Under the pieces are notes generated by a model. The model searched no databases and was not told where the DNA came from. It saw only the letters and a list, made by a program, of their open reading frames with translations. The translations under genes were made by a program, and so were the position numbers. Positions 1 to 11,152 of a stretch of DNA of 64,000 nt are shown in pieces. How positions within the stretch are numbered: the first letter of the stretch is position 1; the number at the start of each line of letters is the position of its first letter. The stretch is taken from positions 16,802,526 to 16,866,525 of the forward strand of contig JAOANR010000004.1 of NCBI GenBank assembly GCA_030278955.1, in the 5' to 3' direction. The DNA comes from Hygrophila difformis. Its lineage: Eukaryota; Streptophyta; Magnoliopsida; Lamiales; Acanthaceae.

Positions 1-645
1 TCTTGGGTGTAATGGGGATATATAAAAATATTATTTGTTGTCATTTAAATTATTAAATGCTTTATTTAAATTATTTATGGCCTTTATTTAAATTATGCTA
101 AATGTGTTGTTAATTAGAGCCATGAATTGATTATGCAAATTGGTTAGACAATTAAATTGAATTATCTATGATTTATAATTATCATGCTTTTATTTAAATA
201 TTAATTAATGGCTTTGAAACCCCACGATCATGTATGTATTAACTTACTCAGCAAGTTGTGCTGACCAAACCATTTTATTTCTTTTCCTTACAGAGTATGT
301 GGAATGAGCATGAGCACTACATGCATGGGATTTATGAGAACATTTAATATTTTGATTTTTGCATTAGACTATAGTATGAACGGGCCTGTTTAACCCGTGT
401 TTTGGCCATGTTGGCCCTATTTACATTTTCCGCTGCAATACTTATACTTAGATACTATTATTCCGCTGCATTATACTATTTATTTTGAATTTATATTGAA
501 TGGGCTACTTGAATGGTTTTTAAATGTTTTAAATACTGCAATACCTAGCCTTGCATCTCTTTAGTGAGCTCGGAGAAACCGGGTCTTGCTAGAGAGGTGT
601 GGCGGTGACATCCCGACCTGAGTAACCAAAAATCGGGGTGTTACA
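1..645 (+). repeat. 3' part of the 5' LTR (family A, copy 1)
   Basis: It is similar along its length to the last part of the LTRs at 39,850-40,504 and 48,430-49,084. Shared landmarks are the run ACTTACTCAGCAA, the GGGCCTGTTTAACCCG block, CTTTCCGCTGC-like segments and the closing GGGGTGTTACA. The start of this LTR is outside the window. A primer binding site follows after three bases. Confidence 0.85.
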
Positions 646-648
646 AGT

Positions 649-662
649 TGGTATCAGAGCCC
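649..662 (+). other. Primer binding site, tRNA-iMet type
   Basis: TGGTATCAGAGCCC starts three bases after the LTR end. This is the usual plant initiator-methionine tRNA primer site of gypsy and copia elements. The same site follows the LTR of copy 4 at 40,508. Confidence 0.85.
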
Positions 663-1063
663 GGTTATTTTTAAACTATTATTTTTAAACCATTATTATT
701 TTTAAACTATTATTTTAAATTATTATTATTTTAAACTATTATTTTTAAACCATGAATATATTTACATTATTATAGAAGCCCAAATTATTATTTTTAAACT
801 TTCCTAGCCCAAAATTATTTTTGAGCCCAAATTATAATTATTTTGACCCAATATAGAGGTCCAAGGATTTTAAATACTATTTTAAATTTTTAAGCATTAT
901 TTCCATGGAAACGAATTTTTATTTTAAAACCCATGGAAAAAAAATATAGTGCATGAATTATTTTTGGGGGGAAATCAGCATTTGCATGTGCATACTGCAT
1001 TGCCTGAACTTAGAGAACGTAGAAGCGTGATACATTCTAACTTAGATCTTTTGCTTGCGCTAG
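663..1063 (+). other. AT-rich leader of copy 1
   Basis: No gene is seen. It has several imperfect repeats of a TTATTTTTAAAC-type motif (about 665-790) and leads to the coiled-coil ORF. The matching leader of copy 4 carries an expanded 24-bp tandem repeat that is not expanded here. Confidence 0.5.
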
Positions 1064-1738
1064 ATGGCTAGTCAAGATATGATGAACTTGATGATCAAAA
1101 TGATGAACGCTCACCTTGATTCCCAACAAACCATACAACAAATGAAAAATCGTATAGCTCACTTGGAGGCAAATCTGCACCAAATGGGAGACTTAAGGGA
1201 AGGTGACCTCCAACACTTCCTGAACTTGAGAGCTGCTGATCGAGGTCGCATAAAAGACCTAGAAACTCAAGTGCAAAAACTCACCGAACGGGGCGATGCG
1301 ATGATAGATAGAATCAAGGATCTAGGGACGGACCTGCTCGACCTCACCAATATAGTGGTACCATACAGCCCTGTGGAAGACTATTTGATGGGACCACGAA
1401 GCCCAACACCCCCAGTTGAGAGCCCATCAGGCCTTATCCGTGGACGCTACGGAACCCTTGGACTCTGGCCTCACATGGTCCGCCCGTCACCAAATCCAAG
1501 CCCAAACCTAAGCCCCATGGAGAACCATTTGGAGAAACCACAAGGACAAGCTCCGGAAGCCGTCGATCCACCGTCCCCAGTGTTTCATGGACCTTTGGGC
1601 ACCGGCCAAGTCTCTGATGAGGATGATCCAATGGAAGACCCACTACTCTGTCAGAGGACGCAGAGATCTTTTAGATACTTTGTCTTAGATAGTACATTTA
1701 TTTTGCGCATCCTATTACTTGTATTAAATTTCTTTTAA
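1064..1738 (+). CDS. Coiled-coil ORF of family-A element (frameshifted near its end)
   Basis: This codes for a protein of about 200 residues that I cannot assign to a named family. The first ~100 residues are rich in Leu, Ile, Met, Gln and Glu with heptad-like spacing (for example LEANLHQM and IKDLETQVQKL), which suggests a coiled coil. The second half is rich in Pro and Ser. The copy at 40,892-41,491 is nearly the same and ends at a TAG just after DAEIF. Here a one-base loss near 1,645 shifts the frame, so the reading runs past the equivalent TAG (1,672-1,674) for about 20 extra residues. It could be a structural, Gag-replacing protein of a non-autonomous element; that is inference only. Confidence 0.55.
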   Translation: MASQDMMNLMIKMMNAHLDSQQTIQQMKNRIAHLEANLHQMGDLREGDLQHFLNLRAADRGRIKDLETQVQKLTERGDAMIDRIKDLGTDLLDLTNIVVPYSPVEDYLMGPRSPTPPVESPSGLIRGRYGTLGLWPHMVRPSPNPSPNLSPMENHLEKPQGQAPEAVDPPSPVFHGPLGTGQVSDEDDPMEDPLLCQRTQRSFRYFVLDSTFILRILLLVLNFF

Positions 1739-2012
1739 GGAATAAAATGCAAGTTGATTTTTTCTTTGAAACCCTTCAACCCTATATAACCGAAAAAAGG
1801 GGGGTCCGAAATCATAGAATGAGGACGGACCGGAATGGTTCCACCACATTTTCTCTAAACGATAACAGCCAAACCAAATGACTAAACAAGGATACAACGG
1901 AAGCATAAACTACTAAACATAGTCAGCAAGATCATCGTTATATAGTCTCATAGAAAACAACCGAATAAAACACTACTACTACGAGCCTAAAGGGAGATGC
2001 AGAGACGAATGA
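1739..2012. other. Spacer between the two convergent ORFs of copy 1
   Basis: No gene seen. It is alignable to 41,500-41,825 of copy 4, so it is part of the conserved internal region. Confidence 0.5.
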
Positions 2013-2546
2013 TCACTGGTCGGGAGGCGGGAACTGACGACGCATATACTCGTCCATCTGAAGCATGTATGCATACATGTCGGTCATGGTGGCCTACTGC
2101 TCCAGCTGCCTCGCAATGATCGTATCCATGCGAGCCTGGTATAGATCCATCCTGGCATCCAAAGCATCATAGCGAGCCTGCCCGGCTGCGAACCCAGCAT
2201 CCAAACGAGCGAACCCAGCATCTATACTAAGTTGCATACCCTGCATCATCTGAAGTATCTGCGGTATCTCCGGACCCTGCTGGGGAACCACGGGAGGTGG
2301 AGGTGGATGCTCAGGAGGAACAACTAGAATCAAACCATCACCATTGGGCTCCGGGCGAAGGACAGCCAGAGGAGCCCCATGTCGCAAGGCACTGCGTCGA
2401 GCAGCGTAGGTAGGGATACGGTAGTAGTCGCCAGCGGCTAACTCATAAAGATCCATATCCGGTGTCGTACGGATCCCATGAGCTGCACACAAACCACAAA
2501 TAAGGTGAACATGAGTAATCACCCTACTCCCTCGTCCTCGGTGCAT
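2013..2546 (-). pseudogene. Antisense gene of family-A element, 3' fragment
   Basis: This matches the last ~170 residues of the antisense gene at 41,826-43,157 with the same Pro-rich linker and the repeated DAGFA / DALDARMDLYQARMD coiled-coil segment. An in-frame TAG at 2,094-2,096 replaces a Gln codon of the other copy (CAG to TAG), 27 codons before the normal stop at 2,013. Homology ends abruptly at 2,546, so the N-terminal two thirds are missing. The product class is discussed at the complete copy. Confidence 0.75.
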
Positions 2547-3290
2547 CTAATACGCATGAATGACCAAAAATCAAAACAAAAGATCGCCCACTCACATACT
2601 GTTATGACTGACTCTCACACTTACAATAGGATACAACATCTTCACATCCCCAAACCATAGCATAGTAACATCGCCCTGAACTTTCAAACAGCGTTTCATG
2701 GGCAGTTCCTAAATGTCCCCAGGACAAAAGAAGAATGTAGAGGATTATACAGCAGAAACCAGAAAGAGATGGCAGTAAGCAGGACTCAGTAGGGCATGGC
2801 TCAGTAGGGTAAGAGAAGTATTATGTAGTAAGAAAAGGCATGCGGGGGAAACAAAGTGCCCTTTGCCTTCCAATGCCTTGAAGATGAATACATGCAAGCT
2901 CAACATGAATGATATAACAAGTTCAAGGGTGTCGGGATGAGCCCTCAAATGCGTACTTTAGATAACTTAAAGCTTAGACTCACCTGAATTTCGGGTGACT
3001 CAACCTGGCACTGCAGGACGACACCATCCCTGTAGAACTCTATCAGCAACATTATGGAGTACCAAAAATAGTAGCAGCAGCCTCATCAACAAAGCAGTCA
3101 CAATCTCTTTGTATGTAAATCGTTGCACACAATGACTTTATACTACGTACGTATCCACAACATCCTCCATCCAATTCCAAGTGATTGTCCGATGGCTTGA
3201 AATTCAATGCAGGGGATCATCATATATGGCGAACGACCATCAGCAGCTTACAGCAAACCACCAGTAACTTCCTGTATAGGAAGCTTCATT
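2547..3290. other. Unassigned stretch between copy-1 antisense fragment and LINE tail
   Basis: It has no counterpart in copy 4 and no convincing ORF. On the minus strand there is a good donor-like CAG/GTGAGT at about 2,994 and an acceptor-like TTAG at 2,548. The flanking sequence does not code for anything joined to the antisense gene, so I do not call an intron. It may hold the end of the LINE 3' UTR or an older insertion. Confidence 0.3.
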
Positions 3291-3349
3291 GTTGGACCCT
3301 CGGACTTTACCTTCCCACCGATCTTTTTATCCTCATCCGCACCTTCAAA

Positions 3350-3660
3350 GCCAAAATGACATGACACTACACTACAAACCAAAAAGAAGGACACAACCAT
3401 ACGTGACACAACCAATTAGACGCGACACTACAATACAGACATTGCCAGAGACAAAGCAAAACAATAATTCAATACAACAAAACCAAATAGACACGACCCT
3501 ATTCAAGCAGCTACAAAAAAAAAAGAAAACTACCAAACGTGACACGACCAACGAGATGCAACACTACACTTCAAGACAGACATTACCAGAGACAAAGCAA
3601 GCACACAATACCACACAACAAATCCAACCAGACACGACATGATACAAGCAGCTACAAACC
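3350..3660 (-). repeat. Imperfect tandem repeat in LINE 3' UTR
   Basis: Two and a part copies of a unit of about 120-130 bp are visible. ACAGACATTGCCAGAGAC (from 3,436) recurs as ACAGACATTACCAGAGAC (from about 3,575), and CAAGCAGCTACAAA recurs at about 3,507 and 3,646. It is non-coding and follows the RNase H end of ORF2. Confidence 0.55.
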
Positions 3661-3708
3661 AGAAATACACCATACAGGCAGCATGCCCTTCCAGAAATGA
3701 CATTTCGT

Positions 3709-6700
3709 CTACCCGATTAGATCTTGTTGCTGTAGCCAAGCTTCTATCTTGGTTTCACCTTTTGCCCCACGTCTTGCCCAATGATCGGCCAAGTCATTCC
3801 GCTCCCTTAAGATATGTTGAAACCGCACTTCCCCCCCACATCTTAATATTATCATTATTGGCCCCAATAGTCTGTTTAGTCTCCATGGGATTTGTATCGG
3901 ACAACGCAGCCAGCTCACTAAATTTGAAGAATCGCTCTCGAATATCAACCTCGGTAAAGGAAATCCTTGATCTCGAATAATGGCACTACAGACTCTACTC
4001 ACAGCTGTCACCTCCGCCTCTGTCGAGTCCGCCATCCCTATACTGTCTGATAAAATAAAAATTATAGAACCTTCATCGTCTCTAATGACACCACCCACCC
4101 CCGCCGGCCCAGGGTTACCAATGGAAGACCCGTCCGTATTTACTTTCCACCATCCTTTACGAGGTCATTCCCACACCAGCCCAAAACGTGGCCTCCTCAA
4201 CCTCCCGTTCCTACCATCTGCCAATGCCTGAGGAAAAACTTCTTCGCGGCTTATCAGATTTACATCCCTGCCTCTAAAAGCAGCTTGCCACCATAGGCAA
4301 ACTCTCCATCTAATCTCGTCCAACACTGCATTATTGTCAAATTGCTTGCCATTAAAAACCAAATCATTCCTGTACTTCCAAATCAACCAAATTGTAGCTA
4401 ACCCTGACATCTGCCATCCATCCCTGTTAACAGCACCTATATCAAAGCTAATCCACCAATACAGCAATTTGCTTACCTCTCCAGGCACTGCCCATGATAC
4501 TCCAAACCCGGCTATCATCTTATACCATATTCCTTGCACTGCCTTGCATTTGCAAAACAAATGATCGACTGTCTCATTTACCTCCTCGCACAATACACAA
4601 AGTGTACTGGAACCATGTAAACAGCCCCTTTTAGCTAATTCTTCTCGAACAGGTAAGGCTCCATGAGCAACCTTCCAAGCCATTAGTTTAACTTTCATCG
4701 GGACCCTTATCCTCCATAATGACCGCCAGAATTTCCTCATCACCACCGCCTCTTCACTGTCGTTCCTCCTCCAGCAAGACCTAGAGGAATACCTGCCACT
4801 ACTCTCATTTTCCCAAATCAATCTATCCTCCATAAACCTACTCATATCTTGGCGATGTAGTAAGCCCATCATATTATTCCAGTAATCTAACTCCCAATGG
4901 AATGGTGTTCTCCTCAGCTTTATGTCCCAGACCCATTCCCAACCGTTCCAACACCCATACTCCGCAACTTTCCCTCCTTTATTACAAGCTAAGGCATAAA
5001 TACGGGGAAATAGTGACCTCAACGACCTCCCACCCTCCGTCCACCTGTCGTTCCAGAAGTTAGTCTTCAATCCGTTGCCAACTTGAATTCGGAATCCCTC
5101 CCCCTGCCCTACTCCAGAAAACATCTCCCACACACTACAAATTCTACCCCGCGCCGATCTCCCTACCTTGGCTTCCGGCAACAGAGTAGTTGAATTCTCA
5201 TAATATTTAGCTTGAATAACCTCCTTCCAAAGTGAGTTCTCTGTCCCATACCTCCACCTCCATTTCAAGAGCAATGCCATATTCTGTTTCAGGACACTTC
5301 CAACCTGGAGACCCCCATCATCCTTATGAGAGCAAATTCTTTCCCAGTTAACCAGGTGAATCTTCCTACTCCCCTCCCCTTCATTCCAAAAAAACCTCCT
5401 CTTGATCCTCTCAAGTCTATCAGCCACCCCCATCGGGATTTTAAATACTGATAAGAAATATGTTGGAAGGCAGTTTAGGACAGATTTCACCAAGCAAAGA
5501 CGGCCTGCTTGAGATAGCATTCGGCCCTTCCACCCGGACAATCGTTGCTCCACCTTGTCCAAGACCGGTTGCCACACCGCCGACCCATTTACTCTGCCCC
5601 CAATCGGAATACCTAAATATTTCATTGGCCAGCTTCCCACACTACACCCTAAAACACTTGCTGCTACCCTTACCGAATCCATGGAGCAGTTAATTCCATA
5701 AATGTGGCTTTTCCCATAATTTATCCTCAACCCTGTTGCTAGTGTAAGACACCTCAGAATCCTTTTTATAGTGATCTGATTCAACTCTCCTTCACAAAAA
5801 ATTAACGTGTCGTCCGCATACTGTAAATGAGAGATTACAGGCCCTCCATCCCCTCCTTTCAGTCCCTTGATCATACCCTCTTCCCCTGCCCTAACCATTA
5901 GTCTATTCAATATCTCCGCCACCAATACGAAGAGATAGGGTGACAATGGGTCACCTTGTCTTAGACCTTTAAACATTTTGAAAAAATGGGTTGGAGAGCC
6001 ATTGATCAGCACCGCAGCCTCCGCCTGTGAGATGCATTCCTTAATCCATTTATCCTCAAAATTCATAACCCCTAACACCCGAAGTAGACTCTCCCAAGAG
6101 ACATTGTCGTAGGCTTTGGCAAAATCCAGTTTAACCACAAAGCCCTTTCTCCCAGAAACGTGAGTCGAGTGAAATATCTCCGCTGCGATTAATACCCCAT
6201 CCAATATCTGTCTGCCTTTTACAAAAGCCATTTGGGACTTTCCGACCAGACCATCCAGCACCTCCTGCAATCTCCTAGCAAGTACCTTTGCCAAAATTTT
6301 GTATACACTACCAATCAATGATATTGGTCGATAATCTCCAAAATTCACCGGATTCTCTACCTTTGGAATCAAAGCAATGAATGACTTCCCTACCACTCTA
6401 GGTAGATTGCCCTCCTGCTCAAACATCTTAAAAACTTCCAGTATATCTTCTTTTACTACATTCCAATACCGTTTGAAAAATTCCAAATTGTAGCCATCGG
6501 GTCCGGGAGCTTTGTTGCGATCGCAATTCCATATCACCGCCCGAATCTCCTCCATTGTAAAGTCACGAACCAGCCAGACACTGTCCCCCAGGCCAATGGA
6601 TGCTAAGCCAATATTCTGAATGTTAAAAATCGTCTCCTTGGTCTTAGCAAACATAGCCTGAAAAAAGGAAAATGCAGCTTCCTTCACTTCCCTCGGTTCC

Positions 6701-7860
6701 TATATCACCACTTGCCCCACTTTAATTGATCCAATGTGATTCCTTCTTCTGTTTATAGATGTGATTGCATGGAAAAATCTCGTGTTTAGATCACCTTCCC
6801 TGAGCCATTTAACCCTAGATTTTTGCAACCACCTTTGCTCTTCGGCCAATAATAATTGCTTGAGCTCCCTTTTTTTAATCTCCCAGCCGCACCCCCTCCC
6901 TGCTCCACTGTTGATTCCTTGAGCGTTAGCCTCAACTTCCCCAATATCCCTTAACAGGTTTTGAATTCGTATCTCAAGAGTGTCAGCCCCATAACCTTCC
7001 CACCCCCTAATTTTGATACTTAAGCTTTTCAGCCTACCCAGTAACTTGCTGCCCCTCACCACCCCTCCTTCACCCCACACACCCTTAACCAAATCCTTAA
7101 AACTTTCATCCTCCATCCAGTAATTATAGAACCTAAAAGGCTTGGAACCCCACGACCTCCCCCCAACCTCTAAGCTAACTGGAAAATGATCCGATAAGAC
7201 TGTGTCCCCCCGCCTCTGAACAACCGCTTCCCTCAAACACAACCACCCAGCGGACAACAAAAATCTATCAAGCCTACTTTACACTCTACCCCCCCTCCCA
7301 AACCAAGTAAACTGCCCGCCCTCCATAGGTAGGTCGACCAACCCCAATTGATCAATAAAAGCCCGGAATTCCCTGATCGAGCCCGAATCATCAATAGCCC
7401 CAATGCGCTCACCATCCCCCCTTAGAGCATTGAAGTCCCCAAGAAAGCACCATAACTCGCCATTATCAGTGGAGAACTTTTGAATAAGAGCATTCCAGAA
7501 TTCCAACCTCTCGCGTCTATCGTTTGGAGCGTGTATGTTGACAAAATTAACAACTCCGTCAAGACCACTAACTGTGCCTTTAAACCACACGAAGTTATGT
7601 TCCCTCTCACTAACACTCAACCTGCACTTGATCGCATCCCATATAACTAAAAGTCCACCCGCATTCCCAATCGCAGGTTGATAGACAAACTCACAACCTC
7701 TTGATCCCCACAACCTCGCAACCAGCCCCTCTCTAATATCCCCCATCTTTGTCTCTTGGAAGCATGCGATCGTTGGCCTTATTTTTTTACATAAACGCAC
7801 TACTGCCCGACGCCTAACCCCTCCATTCAACCCTCTTAAATTGCATGTTATTATCCGCAT
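3709..7860 (-). pseudogene. LINE ORF2: endonuclease, reverse transcriptase, RNase H
   Basis: This is one reading frame of 1,384 codons broken by only three stops: TAA at 7,279-7,281, TAG at 6,700-6,702 and TGA at 4,165-4,167. The N-terminal ~200 codons are an apurinic-type endonuclease (NLRGLN, QETK, GDFN and later SDHFPV). The reverse transcriptase follows (APGPDG, FIALIPK, YRPIS, then YADD with its Asp codons at 5,809-5,814). After that comes the plant zf-RVT region with paired Cys (CVLC, DHLFCKC) and then an RNase H domain (NTDGSSIGNPG, STEAE, FESDSS, NDLAD). All catalytic motifs survive. The frame is open apart from the stops, so the copy is only moderately old. Normally the product nicks DNA and copies its own RNA at the cut (target-primed reverse transcription). 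Confidence 0.9.
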
Positions 7861-7894
7861 TAGACGTCTGAAATCTCAAACAGGACAACTCCCC

Positions 7895-10098
7895 TTACCT
7901 CTCGCTCACTACCTCCTCCCAGACCCTCGCCACTGCCTCCGCTCTACCTACAAGACATCCTAAACCCAGTCTGCTCGCAAGCTCTAATGTGGCATCCACC
8001 TCCGAATAATCAAATAACATCACACCTTCTTTCACCCTTAAGGTCGAAAATTGTAATCTGGCAAAACATTCCGCCTCCTGCCCCATACCTACTTGCCCTC
8101 TTTTCCTACCTCCCTTTGGAATCCCCACTCTCTTAGTGCACCTCCTGCGACCTCTACGCTGACTCGCCCTCCCTTCCATTACCTTTCGTAGTGCCTCCTG
8201 TACATCCTTAAATTCCTTCATAGTCGACAACGTAATGCCCCCCTCTTCCTTATCTCCATCGACTGCCATCAATTCTTCGACCTGGTTGATTTCATTCATA
8301 CCATAACCCGAAAGATCCACAACAACTGACCCCTTCTCCACATTGACCCCATCCGACTTCCTAAGCCCATCACTCTCCCTGTGAATTAATTCCTCCTCGA
8401 CCTCCGTTGGTGATTCCTTCTCCATACGCTCATAGCAATTATCTCCGTCATTTAGGGAAGCAATAGGAAATTTTTATCGGTCTTAAAATTGACGGCCTGT
8501 TCACTATATTTATTACCAACTTTTGGGCCTCCCTTAGCAACTACTGGATTCATCTCATAGGAATCCTCACTACCATGGCCCAGCCCAACTTCAGGATCCT
8601 TATCACTAGGCCCACCACCCTGACTCTGCCCAATCTCCTCTTGGCCTGTGTCGCCTCCATTTGTTAGAAAAATTGTCCCGCGCGAGCCGACGCCGCATGC
8701 GTCTTCCGAGGTGGCATAATTATCTTCCGCCACCTTTTCCATCTGTTTCGCTTCCCCGTAGAACTGTTGCGGTGACCTTTCCTTTTCCCTATGCAACCCC
8801 ATCCTGGACTCCACACCCATCGCCCCTTCCGGCGAGACATCGTCCGATTCCATTGCCTGAGTTGCATCCCCGGCAACCCGCTGATTTGTCTCTCCAGAGT
8901 TATCCTCAATCACCACCGGTTCACAATAGTTGGCAATCACTCGAATTCTCATCTCACCCTCCTCCAATGTAACTCTAACCACCGACGGGACCCATGCTAC
9001 ATCCTCCACCGCCACCAGAACTCTTGCACGATCCATTCTCTTTTTTTGTTGAGTTTCTTTGTCTACACTAACGATCCTTCCCCAACCATTGACAATTCTG
9101 TGTAAGTTCTCATTACTCCATGCTGTAAATGGGATTCCAAAGATATATATCCAAACTAGATATTTACGCTCCACCATCCCGGCCTCCCACCGTCTTTTCC
9201 ATGAGATAAAACCCTTATCCCTGCCGTCCAAAATGAATTCATCTCTCTTGATAGTGCTACTAAATGTAACTATCACTACATGACCCCCTCCATAGATAAC
9301 ATCCCCGCAATCCATGTATACACTAAATAGCCACTATTGGAATTCAGTCAACAGCTCGAGAGTTCTCACCGCCACTAACGCCGACCGATTTAACCATTCT
9401 TCATCTTCATCCACATTTTCGAGTTTAATCGCGTCCCCCCTTTTATCCACGAACCCGCCAGTCCCTGGCCCCCTACGACCCTTGATAACATCTGCGTATG
9501 AACGTTCATCACGCCATGCTGCATTCGGGGCCCTAACTGTGTTCTCCACCTCCTCACCAGACTTCCCTGCTTGATCAGGGAATGGATCTTTACTCTTCCT
9601 TGGGATATCGCGATTTATCTTCAGATTCTTTTTACTGGGATTTGCCCAGTTCACCTTCAATCTCCTCTCCATGTATGCTCGTCCATTCAGTCGGCGTATC
9701 ACTTCCTCCGCCTCCTTCTTGTTCTAAAACCTTACGAAGCCAAATTTGTAGCCATGCTCCGGCCAGCTCCTCGATGGGAAGAACCAATCGCGCACCGTCG
9801 CCACCTTGTTAACGTCCTTTAGGATTTGCCCATTCGCCACCTTTACTGGGATGTTGCCAACGAAGATTCCGAAATAATTATGGCGATTGTAAACTCTCCC
9901 ATCACCGAAACCTCCTCTAACTATTCGCCCCTGTCGTGGATCTGCATCAGGAACCTCCTTTTCTCCCCTCCCTCTGGGTTCATTGTAGCCCTCCTTGACA
10001 CATTATTTCTGCTTCCACTCCACCGACGTTGCACTAATCCCATGGAAACCACGCCCCTGATCTCCAACACCACCCCTGGATGCTCTCGCCGGAACCAT
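7895..10098 (-). pseudogene. LINE ORF1: RNA-binding protein with RRM and DUF4283-type region
   Basis: From an ATG at 10,098 one frame runs to about 8,452 with three in-frame stops: TAA 10,003-10,005, TAG 9,724-9,726 and TAG 9,334-9,336. It then shifts frame near 8,450 and continues to 7,895. The N-terminal part holds an RRM with IFVGNIP (RNP2) and YKFGFVRF (RNP1). The middle (about 9,300-8,930) matches the DUF4283-type domain common in plant LINE and retroelement proteins (VIVTF, WIYIFGIPFTAW, GRIVSVD). The rest is a charged linker with a basic RRGRRR segment. The usual role is binding the LINE RNA. ORF2 starts 34 bases downstream. Confidence 0.8.
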
Positions 10099-10110
10099 GA
10101 CTTTCCTTAG

Positions 10111-10134
10111 CACTTATTTAGAACGGAGGAAGTA
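10111..10134. repeat. Stowaway-like MITE terminus, fragment
   Basis: CACTTATTTAGAACGGAGG and the following AAGTA resemble the conserved end of Stowaway (Tc1/mariner-type) MITEs. No matching opposite end was found, so this is only a remnant at the LINE/LTR junction. Confidence 0.4.
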
Positions 10135-10145
10135 GTAAAAAAACT

Positions 10146-10561
10146 ATGTATGTATTAACTTACTCAGCAAGTTGTGCTGACCAAACTATTTTATTTTTTT
10201 TTCCTTACAGAGTATGTGGAATGAGCATGAGCACTACATGCATGGGATTTATGAGAACATTTAATATTTTGATTTTTGCATTAGACTATAGTATGAACGG
10301 GCCTGTTTGACCCGTGTTTTGGTCATGTTGGCCCTATTTACATTTTCCGCTGCAATACTTATACTTAGATACTATTATTCCGCTGCATTATACTATTTAT
10401 TTTGAATTTATATTGAATGGGCTACTTGAATGGTTTTTAAATGTTTTAAATACTGCAATACCTAGCCTTGCATCTCTTTAGTGAGCTCGGAGAAACCGGG
10501 TCTTGCTAGAGAGGTGTGGCGGTGACATCCCGACCTGGTTACCAAAAATTGGGGTGTTACA
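10146..10561 (+). repeat. 3' LTR fragment of copy 1 (family A)
   Basis: It matches positions 230-645 almost base for base, including the ACTTACTCAGCAAGTTGTGC start region and the GGGGTGTTACA end. The first part of the LTR is absent, and it directly abuts the LINE/Stowaway junction. The Athila LTR sequence continues at 10,562. Confidence 0.85.
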
Positions 10562-10845
10562 GATTAGAGCAATACGAGTGGAAAATCTAGTAAAACGGTG
10601 TGGGACCTGCTTCTATCGCACATCCTCCAGTGAACGATCCGGTCTTACTATAAATTACTGCAATTTTTGACACCGTGCGCTTTCGGGCCACAGTTTCCTA
10701 CATGAGTGTATAAAAACGTGACAACCTATAATTATACCCCTAATCCCAACTCCATCTTCCTAATTATTTTCATTAAATAAAATTAAACCGGGATTATATT
10801 CTTTTCAGAAAATACTCATATAGTGGGAAATTGTCAAAAGTTTCA
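10562..10845 (+). repeat. End of the Athila-like 5' LTR
   Basis: It aligns with 28,590-28,872 with few differences, starts mid-LTR because copy 1 inserted here, and ends in TTTCA just before the primer site. Confidence 0.85.
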
Positions 10846-10863
10846 TGGCGCTGTTGCCGGGGA
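10846..10863 (+). other. Athila-type primer binding site
   Basis: TGGCGCTGTTGCCGGGGA sits immediately after the LTR. Athila and Tat elements typically carry a TGGCGCCGTTGCCGGGGA-type site; this copy differs at one base. Confidence 0.85.
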
Positions 10864-11152
10864 GGATGCAGCGCCGTTGTATTAGAAAATTACATTCCCG
10901 ATTGCTCATAGATTATCTTATACATATAAATATATCCTAATCACCAAATCAATTCTAACCTGGGGATTATACAGGTACTGTCATCGCTGAAACCGTTGTT
11001 CTATGTAAAAGAGAAAGGAGACACCAGCCGAGATCCCATTCAATGCAGAAATCGAGAAGACAGCTCGATGTCTAAGGGCTCTAGCTAGACAGAGGAAGGA
11101 ACGGGAGAGGCAAGAGCTATTTTCTCCAAGCACTAGTAGTGACATTTCTGAT
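10864..11152 (+). other. Athila untranslated leader
   Basis: No gene seen between the primer site and the first gag codons. Confidence 0.5.

Larger units (their letters stand above)
3290..10110 (-). mobile_element. L1-type LINE, nearly full length, decayed
   Basis: On the minus strand it has ORF1 (10,098 to 7,895) and ORF2 (7,860 to 3,709) followed by a repetitive 3' UTR. The order RRM-type ORF1, apurinic endonuclease, reverse transcriptase, zinc knuckle-type region and RNase H is that of plant L1 LINEs. The low-coordinate end is uncertain because no poly(T) tract marks the tail on the plus strand. The high-coordinate end abuts a short Stowaway-like terminal sequence and then a family-A LTR, so the junction was probably altered by deletion. 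Confidence 0.8.
1..10561 (+). mobile_element. Family-A non-autonomous gypsy-type LTR retroelement, copy 1 (damaged)
   Basis: The left part is the end of an LTR, followed by a tRNA-iMet type primer site, a coiled-coil ORF and an antisense gene. All of these have close counterparts in the same order in the complete copy at 37,921-49,084. The right end is a second LTR fragment ending at 10,561. No gag, protease or polymerase is seen, so the element is non-autonomous. A LINE occupies about 3.3-10.1 kb, and the beginning of the 3' LTR is missing. The sequence directly right of 10,561 continues an Athila LTR whose intact counterpart is at 28,590, so copy 1 very probably inserted into the Athila 5' LTR. 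The left flank needed to check its target duplication lies outside the window. Confidence 0.8.

Noticed and set aside
2548..2994. Minus-strand intron with CAG/GTGAGT donor and TTAG acceptor
   Set aside because: The sequence upstream of the donor has no homology to the antisense gene and the frame cannot be joined. Copy 4 has no intron there.
4334..5693. Plus-strand ORFs opposite LINE ORF2
   Set aside because: Shadows of the reverse transcriptase frame.
9571..10110. Plus-strand ORFs opposite LINE ORF1
   Set aside because: They are shadows of the ORF1 frame, which has RRM motifs.
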